Below are positions 16,208 through 24,710 of a stretch of DNA of 32,739 bases, piece by piece (the first letter of the stretch is position 1; each line of letters opens with the position of its first letter). Source of the DNA: Lentisphaerota bacterium (GTDB taxonomy: Bacteria; Verrucomicrobiota; Kiritimatiellia; JAAZAB01); the NCBI GenBank assembly GCA_016188985.1, contig JACPGM010000044.1:1-32739 (forward strand), given 5' to 3'. The notes under the pieces are model-generated. The model was not told the DNA's origin. It was given only the letters and a program-made list of their open reading frames with translations, and ran no database searches. The translations under genes were made by a program, and so were the position numbers.

Positions 16208-16711
16208 TTAGATTTTGGACTTGCCGTCATCTCCGGCGATGGTCTGCAGAATTTTTACAGCCCGGTCAGGAGTCAGCTTCCCGAAATACTGGTTGCCGAT
16301 AAGCATCACCGGCGAGAGGAAACACGTGCCCAGACAAGCCACCGTCTCCAGCGAGAACAGCATGTCGGACGTTGTCTCGCCATCCTCGACTCCCAAGTGC
16401 CGGACAACCGCGTCCATGACCTTCGGCGCATTGCGGACATGGCAGGCGGTTCCCCGGCAAACGCGGACTGTGTGCTTCCCGTGGGGCTCAAGATAAAACT
16501 GGGCGTAGAAAGTGGCCACGCCGTAGAATTTGGCTACCGGCAAACCGCTGAGCCGCGCAAGCTCGTCCATGGCCGCCCGGGGCAGGTAACCGTAGCGATC
16601 CTGAACGTCCTGCAAGGCGCTGATAATGTCTGCTTCCCTAAAAGGAGTATGCGCGGCAACCACTTCGGCCACGGCGGTCAGATCCAAAGACGAATCGGAT
16701 GGCATTTTCAT
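16208..16711 (-). CDS. NuoE-like [2Fe-2S] subunit of formate dehydrogenase
   Basis: This 167-residue thioredoxin-fold ferredoxin has the four NuoE ligands C85-x4-C90 and C126-x3-C130 (CRGTAC, CLGTC). The helical N-terminal part has DVQDRYGYLPRAAMDELA and SGLPVAKFYGVATFYAQF, both typical. It passes electrons to or from the NuoF-like subunit. It is the first gene of the operon, and a promoter is proposed at 16735-16762. The start is either the ATG at 16711 or the one two codons later; neither has a strong Shine-Dalgarno. Confidence 0.92.
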   Translation of the reverse strand: MKMPSDSSLDLTAVAEVVAAHTPFREADIISALQDVQDRYGYLPRAAMDELARLSGLPVAKFYGVATFYAQFYLEPHGKHTVRVCRGTACHVRNAPKVMDAVVRHLGVEDGETTSDMLFSLETVACLGTCFLSPVMLIGNQYFGKLTPDRAVKILQTIAGDDGKSKI

Positions 16712-16734
16712 AATTCCAAAGCAACTTTTATCTT

Positions 16735-16762
16735 CTGATAATTAGGGATTCTATTGGGTCAA
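16735..16762 (-). promoter_or_regulatory. Putative promoter of the formate dehydrogenase operon
   Basis: On the minus strand TTGACC (16757-16762) is followed after 16 nt by TATCAG (16735-16740), a reasonable sigma-70-like pair 24 nt upstream of the nuoE ATG. The region is divergent from manA. No operator was recognised. Confidence 0.5.
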
Positions 16763-16886
16763 GCGGGGGCAAGTCCAGCACGAAAACACCCGTCGGCCGG
16801 GCCGGCAATTTACCGCCCAACTGCCATGGTAATTTTTCTATTTTCTTTCTGGATTTTACCGGCGGGGTGGATTATGCTTCTGGGCA

Positions 16887-17888
16887 ATGAATTCTAAGCC
16901 GGCACTTTACCCATTGATGTTTCAGCCGGTCTATAAGCATTATCTGTGGGGCGGCGACCGGATTGCCCGCCGCTACGGGAGGTCCCTGCCGTCGGGTGTT
17001 TACGCCGAATCCTGGGAAATCACCGACCGCGCCGAGGGCATCAACGTGGTGGTCAACGGTTCCCTGGCCGGCAAAGATATCCATCAATTGACCCAGACCT
17101 ACGGCGCCGAACTGATCGGCCGAGAGCTCGAGCGTTTCCCTCTATTGATCAAACTGATTGACGCCAAAGAATGCTTGAGCGTCCAGGTGCATCCCGACGA
17201 TCGCGCGGCGCCAACCGTCGGCGGCGAAGCCAAAGCGGAAATGTGGTACGTATTGGAAGCCGAGCCGGATGCCAAGGTCTACGTCGGTTTTCAATCCGGC
17301 GTGACCGAAGAGCAATTCCGCGAGGCGCTCGCCTCCGGCCAGGTGGGCAACCTGCTTAGAGAGGTCCATGTGAGCCAGGGCGATGTAATCTATATTCCCG
17401 GCGGTTGTGTGCACACGATCGGCCCGGGCTGCCTCATCCTGGAAGTCCAACAGAATTCCGATACGACCTATCGCGTCTTTGACTGGAACCGCATGGACTC
17501 TGACGGCCAGCCGCGCGAGCTGCACATTGAGCAGGCCCTCAAAGTTATTTCATGGCAAGGCTGCAAGTGCGACCACCAGCCCAAGCCGGCCAATTCTGGC
17601 GTCAGCCCCCAAAAAGGCAACGTGGTCACGGAACGTCTGCGTTCGCCTTACTTCCGGTTTGAGGAACTAATCTTAGCCGGCATTATGGATTGCCCGCTCG
17701 ACGCAAAAAGTTTCCACGCGCTGTTCTGCGAAGACGGGTTGGTGCGGCTTAAGTCGGGCAACGTGCTGGTTGATCTAACCCCGGGCACCACGATGCTCTT
17801 ACCGGATTGCCTGAAGGAATACGAAATGGCCAACCTGAATACCGCCGGGGCCAGCCGGCTCCTGCGCGTCAGCCTGCCGCCAATTTAA
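16887..17888 (+). CDS. manA: Mannose-6-phosphate isomerase, class I type
   Basis: This 333-residue cupin metalloenzyme interconverts mannose 6-phosphate and fructose 6-phosphate. The zinc ligands are Q100 and H102 in SVQVHPDD, E118 in AEMWYVL and H176 in GGCVHTIG. The N-terminal LYPLMFQPVYKHYLWGG and the later VQQNSDTTYRVFDWNR are family signatures. The length fits the short bacterial class. The start at 16887 lacks a clear Shine-Dalgarno; a TATGCT hexamer lies only about 8-9 nt upstream, so a near-leaderless transcript is possible. It is transcribed divergently from the fdh operon, and its stop lies 4 bp from the convergent gene's stop. Confidence 0.93.
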   Translation: MNSKPALYPLMFQPVYKHYLWGGDRIARRYGRSLPSGVYAESWEITDRAEGINVVVNGSLAGKDIHQLTQTYGAELIGRELERFPLLIKLIDAKECLSVQVHPDDRAAPTVGGEAKAEMWYVLEAEPDAKVYVGFQSGVTEEQFREALASGQVGNLLREVHVSQGDVIYIPGGCVHTIGPGCLILEVQQNSDTTYRVFDWNRMDSDGQPRELHIEQALKVISWQGCKCDHQPKPANSGVSPQKGNVVTERLRSPYFRFEELILAGIMDCPLDAKSFHALFCEDGLVRLKSGNVLVDLTPGTTMLLPDCLKEYEMANLNTAGASRLLRVSLPPI

Positions 17889-17892
17889 GGGC

Positions 17893-18531
17893 CTAAGGGC
17901 GAACCAGTCTGTTCCAGTCGGCCAGCCTCAAGGCCCGCGCCTGCGCGGCGGTGAGTTCATGCTTTTGACAGACCCGGCTGCCCAGCCTGACCTTCAATTC
18001 CTCCATGAGCCGCGTACCGCCTGTGCAGGCGTGGAGGTGCAAGGGTAGCAGCGCTCCGTCCTGGAACACCAGCAGGAATGCCTGCGCCCGGCCAGCGGCC
18101 AATACGGCGGACAAGCGCGGGTTGAGCATGTCAATAAGCGATTTTGCCGGCAAAGTAATCTGCGGCATGCCGTCCACGAGGCTTACGATACTGGACAGCG
18201 GATAGACTTTTTTCTTCCACCTGCCCCCGCAAAACCCCGCCAAAGTCAACTCCCAATACCACCGGTTCTGCTCCCAACGCAGGAAGACGATCATCGTGAC
18301 AATGCCCAGCAAACAACCCACCCCCGCCAGGACGTAACGGGTTGACTGGGTCGCCTGGAATCCCGTGATCAGTTCGGCCGCTATCACCAACGCCGCCACA
18401 TAGAACGCCCCCGGAACCATTGCCGCAAACAAAGCAATGGCCGGATAATGCCAGAACGGCGGCTTCGGCGGATGCGCTCTGAAAATTGTTTTGTTTTCTT
18501 CCGTCACATTGCCAACCGGCCGAATCAGCAT
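17893..18531 (-). CDS. Small membrane protein of unknown function, last gene of efflux operon
   Basis: From ATG 18531 this is 212 residues; a TTG at 18573 would add 14. There are two predicted membrane helices, about residues 30-57 (PAIALFAAMVPGAFYVAALV) and 68-90 (VLAGVGCLLGIVTMIVFLRW). A soluble C-terminal domain of about 120 residues follows, rich in beta-like hydrophobic stretches and reminiscent of bacterial PH-like (YcxB/PH) domains, though I cannot confirm this. It follows the RND pump gene closely on the same strand and is probably co-transcribed. Family not recognised. Confidence 0.68.
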   Translation of the reverse strand: MLIRPVGNVTEENKTIFRAHPPKPPFWHYPAIALFAAMVPGAFYVAALVIAAELITGFQATQSTRYVLAGVGCLLGIVTMIVFLRWEQNRWYWELTLAGFCGGRWKKKVYPLSSIVSLVDGMPQITLPAKSLIDMLNPRLSAVLAAGRAQAFLLVFQDGALLPLHLHACTGGTRLMEELKVRLGSRVCQKHELTAAQARALRLADWNRLVRP

Positions 18532-18597
18532 GAAAAAGCCCGCCCTCGTTGCCGCGGCCTGACGCTTGGTCAAGATACCCAGCGGCCGCAGCTCGTT

Positions 18598-21500
18598 TTA
18601 TTCCAGGTCTCTGCGCGGCTTGAAGAAACGCTCCTGGATTTTTTCCATGTAGAGGTAAATCCCAGGTGTTACGAAGAGCGTAATCACCTGAGCGAAGACC
18701 ATGCCGCCAACCACCACCAGGCCGAGCGGAATACGCGAGGAGGCATCCGCGCCGTAGCCCAGGGCAATGGGCATGGCGCCCAGGATGGCGCACAAGCCCG
18801 TCATCAGGATCGGGCGGAAACGCACTAAGCAGGCGTCGTAGATCGCGGCGTAACTGTCAGCGCCCTCCGCGCGCCGCTGCTCGGCAAAATCCACCATCAA
18901 GATGCCGTTTTTGGTAATCAAGCCGATCAGCACGAACATGCCTATATACCCGTAAAGCGAAAGCTCGCTCCCGAAAGCCAGCAAGGTCAGCGCTCCACCA
19001 AAAACGGCGACCGGCAGGGTCGTCAAAATCGTAAAGGGATGAATATAGCTCTCATAGAGCACACCCAGCACGATATATTTCAGAAAAATCGCAATGAGGA
19101 ACAAGATACCCAGGCTGGCAATGGAGCGCTTGAATTCCAGCGCGTCTCCGGCAAACCTCCCGGTGACACCAGAGGGCAGAATCTGGCGCGCCGCTTCCTC
19201 CACCTTGCCTATGGCATAGCCCAAGGGAACGCGCGGCGCCAGGCTGAAGGAAAGCGTGGCGCATTCCTGCTGTTGGGCGTGCGGCACGTTCTGCGCGGCA
19301 GCATCTTCCTTCCAGCTAACCACCGACTTGAGGGGAATAAGCGCGCCGCTCGTGCTCGAGCGCAAATAGAGCATGGCCAGATCATCCGGCAGCATCTGGT
19401 GTTCCTTTTCCACCTCCAGGATAACCTGATACTGGTCGGTGTCGGTGGTGAACTGGGTCACATAGCCGCCGGCAAATCCGAGCGCCAAGACCTGCTCGAT
19501 GGCCTGGGCGGTGATGCCCAGGGCGGAGGCGCGGTCGCGGTCAATCGCCACCTTCAAGCGCGGCATGGTCAGCCTGATATTGCTCTGCACGCCGAAGAAG
19601 CCGGGAACAGCGCGCAGCGCCCCTTCCAACTGCCGCGCGCTCTCATAAACCTGCTCGCGATTCAGCCCCATGAGCAAATAGGCATAGTCGCTGCCGATGG
19701 CAGTGGCCTCCGCCCCGGCGCTGATTTTCAAGACCGGCATGGCCTGCAGGAAGCAAAAACCGAACGGCAGCGCGGCCAGTTGGGCCGTGAACTTCTGCAC
19801 ATAGTGGTCAATCTCATGCGCGCGCTCCTCCGGTGGCTTGAGACGAATGAAGATAAAACCCATGCTCTGATCCGCTCCGGGCTGGAAACCGGTAACACTA
19901 CCCACGCGCGCTACGTCCGGATCCGTGCTGACCATGGCCATCACCCGCCGCTGAAAGGCCTGCATCTGCTCGGTGGAAGCGCCCTGCGGCATCAGCAGGG
20001 CGCCGCGAATGAAGCTGCTGTCGCCCTTGGGCAGAAAAGTCTGCGGCAGGACAAAAAAGAGGCCGGCGGTGCCGACGATACAGACCAGCCAGGCCAGCAG
20101 CGCCAGATATTTACGCTTAAGAACCCAGACCAGCGCACGGCCATAAGACTGCACCATGGCGCGGATCGTCCCGGTAATCAGGCGCTGCAGCCGATTAGGG
20201 GCCTTATGGTGTCTGATGATCTGCGCGCACATCATCGGGGAGAGTGTCAGGGCTACCACCGTTGAGACGACGACCGCGTAGATAACGGTCAAGGCAAACT
20301 CGCGCAAGTTGCGGCCGACCGCGCCGCTCATAAACACCAGCGGGGCGAACACGATGACCAGCGCTACGCTGATGGAAATCATGGTAAAGGTAATTTCCTT
20401 CATACTGGCCACTGCCGCCGGAATCGGTTTCTGCCCGGCTTCCATGTGCCGCACCGTGTTTTCCAGGACCACGATGGCGTCATCCACCAGGAAACCCACG
20501 GCCAGCACGATGCCCATCAGCGAGAGCACGTTAATGCTGAATTTGGAAAACAGCATGAGGATCAGGGTGCCCAGCAACGAAAGCGGCAGAACAACGCTGG
20601 GGATGATCGTCTCGCGCAGCCGGCCAAGAAACATGAAGATCACCAGCACCACCAGCGCCAGGGCAATGAGCACCGTGACCTGGACGTCTTCAATGGATTC
20701 CTTGATCGGTTGGGCGCCGTTAAACAGTGTTTCGATGTTGATCGCCGACGGCAGCTCGCGCCGGGCGGCTTCCAGCGTTTGTCCAATCAGCCCGGCCACG
20801 GCCACCGTGTTGGCCCCGGCCACGCGCGAGACGGCCATGACCACGCACTTGCTTTTCTCGGCCAACCCCGGCCTCCAGTAATGGATGTCAACCAGATCAG
20901 TAGTGACGCTGTCAATGCAGTTGGCAATATCCTTGAGCCGCACCGGCCCGCCGGCAGCGCTTCCCGACTTCTCCATCGGGATGCGGGCAGGCCCCGCGCC
21001 TGCGGGGCCACGATAAGCCACGATCAGTTCGCCGTATTCGCGCGCGGCGCGCAACTGGCCCTGCGGCTCAATCGAAAAGGTCCGGGCCGGGCCGTTGAGA
21101 CTGCCGCCGGGGATATTGACCGTGCCGGCGCGCAGCGCCTGGGCCAGCTCATCCACGCCAATCTGGTAAGCCGCCAGCCGCCCCGGCATAAACTGGATGC
21201 GCACGGCCCGCTGCGCGCCGAAAACCCGGACTTCCGAGACGCCTTCGATCATACTGAGTTTGCGGGCCACGACCTGTTTGGCATAGTCATACAGGTCCCC
21301 ATGCGTCATGGTGTCGGAATAGAACATGAGGAAATAGATCGGCGCATCCGACGGATTGAACTTCCGGTAGATCGGCGGATTGGGCAGATCCTTGGGCAGG
21401 TTGTTCTGGGCACGGGTAATAGCCGCCTGCACATCGGGCGCCAGCAGGTCTATGTTGCGCTCCAGGCTGAAGGTAAGATTGATGGTGCTCAAGCCCTCTT

Positions 21501-21753
21501 TATTGTCCGTGATCATGGACTGTAGCCCGTTGATCTGAGTGAACTGGTTTTCGAGGGGCGTAGCCACGGCCGAAGCCATGGTCGCCGGACTCGCGCCGGG
21601 ATAGGCCACGGTCACCTGGATAACCGGATAGTCCACCGTCGGCAGGCTGTTGACCGGCAGCCGGAAATAGGCCCAGCAACCGAAGACGCCCATGACAACC
21701 ATCAGGAGCGTCGTCATAATCGGGCGGCGAATGAATGTTTCCGCGAAAGTCAT
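18598..21753 (-). CDS. RND efflux pump inner-membrane permease (HAE1 type)
   Basis: This 1051-residue proton-driven trimeric exporter matches AcrB/MdtB-type pumps in length. It begins FIRRPIMTTLLMVVMGVFG and has the PTVDYPVIQVTVAYPGASP porter-domain opening. The TM4 proton relay is in GFLVDDAIVVLENTVRHME (two adjacent Asp), and the TM10 lysine is in LITKNGILMVDFA. Two large periplasmic loops are present. Substrates probably include drugs or small hydrophobic compounds, but specificity cannot be read from the sequence. It follows the adaptor gene; the 166-bp gap contains a palindromic insertion, and no strong Shine-Dalgarno precedes the ATG. Confidence 0.95.
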   Translation of the reverse strand: MTFAETFIRRPIMTTLLMVVMGVFGCWAYFRLPVNSLPTVDYPVIQVTVAYPGASPATMASAVATPLENQFTQINGLQSMITDNKEGLSTINLTFSLERNIDLLAPDVQAAITRAQNNLPKDLPNPPIYRKFNPSDAPIYFLMFYSDTMTHGDLYDYAKQVVARKLSMIEGVSEVRVFGAQRAVRIQFMPGRLAAYQIGVDELAQALRAGTVNIPGGSLNGPARTFSIEPQGQLRAAREYGELIVAYRGPAGAGPARIPMEKSGSAAGGPVRLKDIANCIDSVTTDLVDIHYWRPGLAEKSKCVVMAVSRVAGANTVAVAGLIGQTLEAARRELPSAINIETLFNGAQPIKESIEDVQVTVLIALALVVLVIFMFLGRLRETIIPSVVLPLSLLGTLILMLFSKFSINVLSLMGIVLAVGFLVDDAIVVLENTVRHMEAGQKPIPAAVASMKEITFTMISISVALVIVFAPLVFMSGAVGRNLREFALTVIYAVVVSTVVALTLSPMMCAQIIRHHKAPNRLQRLITGTIRAMVQSYGRALVWVLKRKYLALLAWLVCIVGTAGLFFVLPQTFLPKGDSSFIRGALLMPQGASTEQMQAFQRRVMAMVSTDPDVARVGSVTGFQPGADQSMGFIFIRLKPPEERAHEIDHYVQKFTAQLAALPFGFCFLQAMPVLKISAGAEATAIGSDYAYLLMGLNREQVYESARQLEGALRAVPGFFGVQSNIRLTMPRLKVAIDRDRASALGITAQAIEQVLALGFAGGYVTQFTTDTDQYQVILEVEKEHQMLPDDLAMLYLRSSTSGALIPLKSVVSWKEDAAAQNVPHAQQQECATLSFSLAPRVPLGYAIGKVEEAARQILPSGVTGRFAGDALEFKRSIASLGILFLIAIFLKYIVLGVLYESYIHPFTILTTLPVAVFGGALTLLAFGSELSLYGYIGMFVLIGLITKNGILMVDFAEQRRAEGADSYAAIYDACLVRFRPILMTGLCAILGAMPIALGYGADASSRIPLGLVVVGGMVFAQVITLFVTPGIYLYMEKIQERFFKPRRDLE

Positions 21754-21796
21754 TGCGTTCTGTTACTATTCAGCTGCCGCGTTTACCGGATTTTTG

Positions 21797-21871
21797 ACCG
21801 CGGATTACACTGACGGCACGGATATTATCAATCAAGTTCCCCCTATCAGTGTAATCCGTGCAATCCGCGGT
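21797..21871. repeat. Inverted repeat (CCGCGGATTACACTGA type), copy B
   Basis: Arms 21797-21823 and 21845-21871 are imperfect inverted repeats, with an interior of about 21 bp. It is homologous to the unit at 11156-11240. A 10-bp direct repeat, ATTGCGTTCT, lies on either side at 21752-21761 and 21880-21889, suggesting the block between was inserted in the adaptor-RND junction. Confidence 0.78.
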
Positions 21872-21919
21872 AAATAGTTATTGCGTTCTTTAAGTCACTT
21901 TCCGCTGCTCACGCCAGGA

Positions 21920-23227
21920 TCATTTGCCTTCCTCAATCCCGACCAGGTCGGAACCAGCGCCCGGAGGCGCCGCCTGGGCGGCGTCAACCACGTTCGCGCC
22001 GGGAAAGAGCATCAGTTGGCCCAAAACGATAACTTTCTCCCCCGGCGTCACCCCTTCAATAATCTGAAGCCGATTGTTGTAACGCACGCCCGGCTTAACC
22101 AGCCGCAACTCCGCCTGGTTTGATTTAGTCACCACAAACAGGTACGGCCCGTCCTTGCCGAATTGCACGGCGCTCTCCGGAACCATTGTTGCCGCGCGCG
22201 CTTCCCCGGCAAACACGCGCACCTCTACGAACTGCCCGGACCAGAGTGTCAACTCCGGATTAGGCACCCGGCCCCGCAATAGAATCGTGCCGGACTGATG
22301 ATTCACGGCGTTATCCAGGAAGGTCAGTTCGCCCGCATAACTGTTCGTAGAGCCCCTGGGATTAACTTCAAGCCGCAACGGCCCGCGCGCGAACTCGGCG
22401 CGCAAAACAGCCAGATACTGTTCCGACGCTGAAAACTCGACGTAGAGCGGATCGTAACTTCGCACGTTGGTAAGCCTGGTCTGGTGGGCCGCCACCAGAT
22501 TGCCGTCATCCACGAAAAGCTTGGAGCAGACCCCGGCCAGTGGCGCCACCAGCGTGCAGCGCCCCAGGTTCAACCGCGCGAGATCGAGCGCAGCTTCGTC
22601 AATCTGAAGCTGGGCCTGAGCGGCCGCCAGCTTTGTTTTCAGCAGGTCAAAACTTTCCGAGGAAATCATATTTTGCTCGTGCAGCTCGCGGTTGCGCTCC
22701 AGCGTGCCGCGGCTCAATTCCAGGTTGGCGCGGCCGGCGGCCACCCGCCCCTCGGCCTGGCGAACCTGGGCCACATAGTCGCGCTCATCAATTTGAAACA
22801 GCGCCTGGCCGTTGGTCACCAAACCCCCTTCCTGAACAAAGGTCTTGAGCAGCACGCCGGAGACCTGGGGAATAATGTCAACGCTTTGCTGGTCTTCGGT
22901 CGTGCCAAAGGCATTGATAATGACCGGCGCATCCATCGGCACGGCCGCGGCCGTCTGCACCACCACCGGCGGGCGCGGCGGCGGGCCTTGGGGACGCTTG
23001 CCACAAGCCGTCAAAGTCACGGCCAGCAGGCAGCATAGCGTGAACATGCCGGCATAAGTTAGGTCTTCGGCGACTTTTTCATGTAGCCGCGGCGGTAACG
23101 CCGTGGCCAGCGAAGTAATCCACGCCCCCGCGCCACGCGGGGCAAGCCTCACGTTTACCACGCTTTTAGCGTGGGGCGCGGCTACAAACATTGAGATACC
23201 TATACTTGAACGCAGATAGAGATTCAT
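21920..23227 (-). CDS. RND efflux periplasmic adaptor (membrane fusion protein), lipoprotein
   Basis: This adaptor joins the RND pump to the TolC-like factor. Order of parts: lipobox LTAC (Cys75 counted from ATG 23227), lipoyl/barrel-sandwich halves (VDIIPQVSGVLLKTFVQEGG and CTLVAPLAGVCSKLFVDDGN), an alpha-hairpin between them (about 165-230), then beta-barrel and membrane-proximal domains. The ATG at 23227 has GGAAGGA upstream and overlaps the tolC stop as ATGA. However, residues 15-49 are encoded by an inserted 105-bp palindromic element, leaving a 60-residue lead before MFTLCCLLAVTLTAC. Translation may instead restart at ATG 23047, which would give a normal lipoprotein signal but has no Shine-Dalgarno. 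Confidence 0.92.
   Translation of the reverse strand: MNLYLRSSIGISMFVAAPHAKSVVNVRLAPRGAGAWITSLATALPPRLHEKVAEDLTYAGMFTLCCLLAVTLTACGKRPQGPPPRPPVVVQTAAAVPMDAPVIINAFGTTEDQQSVDIIPQVSGVLLKTFVQEGGLVTNGQALFQIDERDYVAQVRQAEGRVAAGRANLELSRGTLERNRELHEQNMISSESFDLLKTKLAAAQAQLQIDEAALDLARLNLGRCTLVAPLAGVCSKLFVDDGNLVAAHQTRLTNVRSYDPLYVEFSASEQYLAVLRAEFARGPLRLEVNPRGSTNSYAGELTFLDNAVNHQSGTILLRGRVPNPELTLWSGQFVEVRVFAGEARAATMVPESAVQFGKDGPYLFVVTKSNQAELRLVKPGVRYNNRLQIIEGVTPGEKVIVLGQLMLFPGANVVDAAQAAPPGAGSDLVGIEEGK
23082..23186. repeat. 105-bp palindromic element inside adaptor coding region
   Basis: The ends TGTAGCCGCG (23082-23091) and CGCGGCTACA (23177-23186) are 10-bp perfect inverted repeats. Inner hairpins include CCACGCTTTTAGCGTGG and CGCGCCACGCG-type stems. 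The length is exactly 35 codons, so the adaptor frame stays open through it. No target duplication was seen. Confidence 0.75.
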
Positions 23228-24708
23228 GGTTGATCCTTCCCAGTGGGAGTTAAGAAAACCGCTTGTTGCTCAGCAGCACTGCCTTTCTCCAGGCACCCCG
23301 TGGCCAAGGCCAGATTCACCAGGGCGGTAAAGGCGTCCTGGCGCGCCGTGATCTGCCGGGCCCGCGCCTGCGCCAGCGCGCTCTCGGCATTCAACAGTTC
23401 CGTGATGCTGCTGAGCCCATTCCGGTAACTGGCTAACGCCAAGTCATGGGCTTTGGCGGCGCTCTTGAGATAAGCCGCGCTGACCGCGTGCCGTTCCAAG
23501 GCGGTCTCATAAGTGTAGTAGTTGCTCCAGACCTCGGCGCTTGCCGCCAACTCGGCCTGTAAGAGTTCCTCCCGGATGGCATCCGCCTGGGCCGCGGCGG
23601 CGCGCCGGGCGCTTAAGTCTTGCAATCCGTCAAACAAGGTCCATTGCAGCGTAAGCCCGGCGCCATAGGACCAGTCGCTATCCTGAGTCAGGAAAAACTC
23701 CTTGGCCGTTTCCGTGTCATAATAATTGCGGCTGACATTGCCGGCCAGATAGAGCGAGGGCCAGAGGACGGCCCCGGCCACTCTTTCCGCGGCGCGCTTG
23801 GCCGAGAGCTTTGCGCGCAGCGCGGCCATATCCGGCCGCCGCGCCAGCGCCTGGTCAATCAACTGCCGCATGTCCTGCGGCGCAACCGCCGCGGGCACGT
23901 CATCGGTCGGCATCACTACTTCCAGGTTCGCATCGGCCGGAAGGCCCAAAGCCCGCGCCAGGACCGCCTGGGCAATCTTGAGCAGGCCCCGGTAGTTAAC
24001 CAGGTCGTAACGCGCCTGGTCGTAGCCGGCTTGGGCCAGGAGCACATCCAGCTCGGTTCCCACCCCGGAGCTCTGGCGCGCGCGCGCGGCTTCCCAAGCC
24101 GCCCGCGCGTCGCTGAGCGTTGCCTCCGCCGCGGTAACCGCCGCCGTGGCGCTGATCATGCCGTAATACGCGCTGGCTACATCCCGCAAAACTTCCTGGA
24201 TAGCGCGGTTGAACCGGTAATTGGCGGCATAGACGGTTTGCAGCGCTTGTTGCACCGCCGCCGAATGCCCGCCGCCAAAATTGATGACCAGATAATTCAA
24301 CTGCAGCCCCGGGCCGTAACGCAAAGAATCGCGAAAAAAAGTTTCCGGCTGGGTCTCCGTCCGCTGGCGCGAGACGCCGGCGCTGCCGACAATCGTCGGC
24401 AGGAAGTTGCCCCTGGCCTGATCTACCTGCGCGGAGGCGGCGCGCGCCTCATGCCAGAGCGCTCGCGTAGTGGGATTATTAGCAAGCGCCACATCAAGCG
24501 CCGCGGCCAGTGAAAGACGATTAGTCCAACCACTACGGCGCGCCCGAACATCCTGCCAAATCATATCCGGGCTCTGCGCCGTTAAAGGCGGGTTCCAGGG
24601 CGTAGAGGGATTTTCCGGCACGCGGCCGGACACGCAGCCCATCAGCCCGGCCGCCACTACGGCGCCAAGGAAGACCGCAGAAAAAGCAGGTAATCGGTTT
24701 TTCATCAT
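23224..24708 (-). CDS. TolC-family outer membrane efflux lipoprotein
   Basis: This 494-residue outer-membrane factor forms the exit duct of the tripartite pump. It has a lipoprotein signal with lipobox LMGC (Cys25). Two homologous TolC halves follow with long helices: LSLAAALDVALANNPTTRALW and ALAQARARQITARQDAFTALVNLALATG near the end. The internal repeat is typical of the family. Two adjacent ATGs (24708, 24705) follow the marR stop by 2 bp, and the stop overlaps the adaptor start as ATGA, so the three genes are translationally coupled. Confidence 0.93.
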   Translation of the reverse strand: MMKNRLPAFSAVFLGAVVAAGLMGCVSGRVPENPSTPWNPPLTAQSPDMIWQDVRARRSGWTNRLSLAAALDVALANNPTTRALWHEARAASAQVDQARGNFLPTIVGSAGVSRQRTETQPETFFRDSLRYGPGLQLNYLVINFGGGHSAAVQQALQTVYAANYRFNRAIQEVLRDVASAYYGMISATAAVTAAEATLSDARAAWEAARARQSSGVGTELDVLLAQAGYDQARYDLVNYRGLLKIAQAVLARALGLPADANLEVVMPTDDVPAAVAPQDMRQLIDQALARRPDMAALRAKLSAKRAAERVAGAVLWPSLYLAGNVSRNYYDTETAKEFFLTQDSDWSYGAGLTLQWTLFDGLQDLSARRAAAAQADAIREELLQAELAASAEVWSNYYTYETALERHAVSAAYLKSAAKAHDLALASYRNGLSSITELLNAESALAQARARQITARQDAFTALVNLALATGCLEKGSAAEQQAVFLTPTGKDQP

Positions 24709-24710
24709 AG

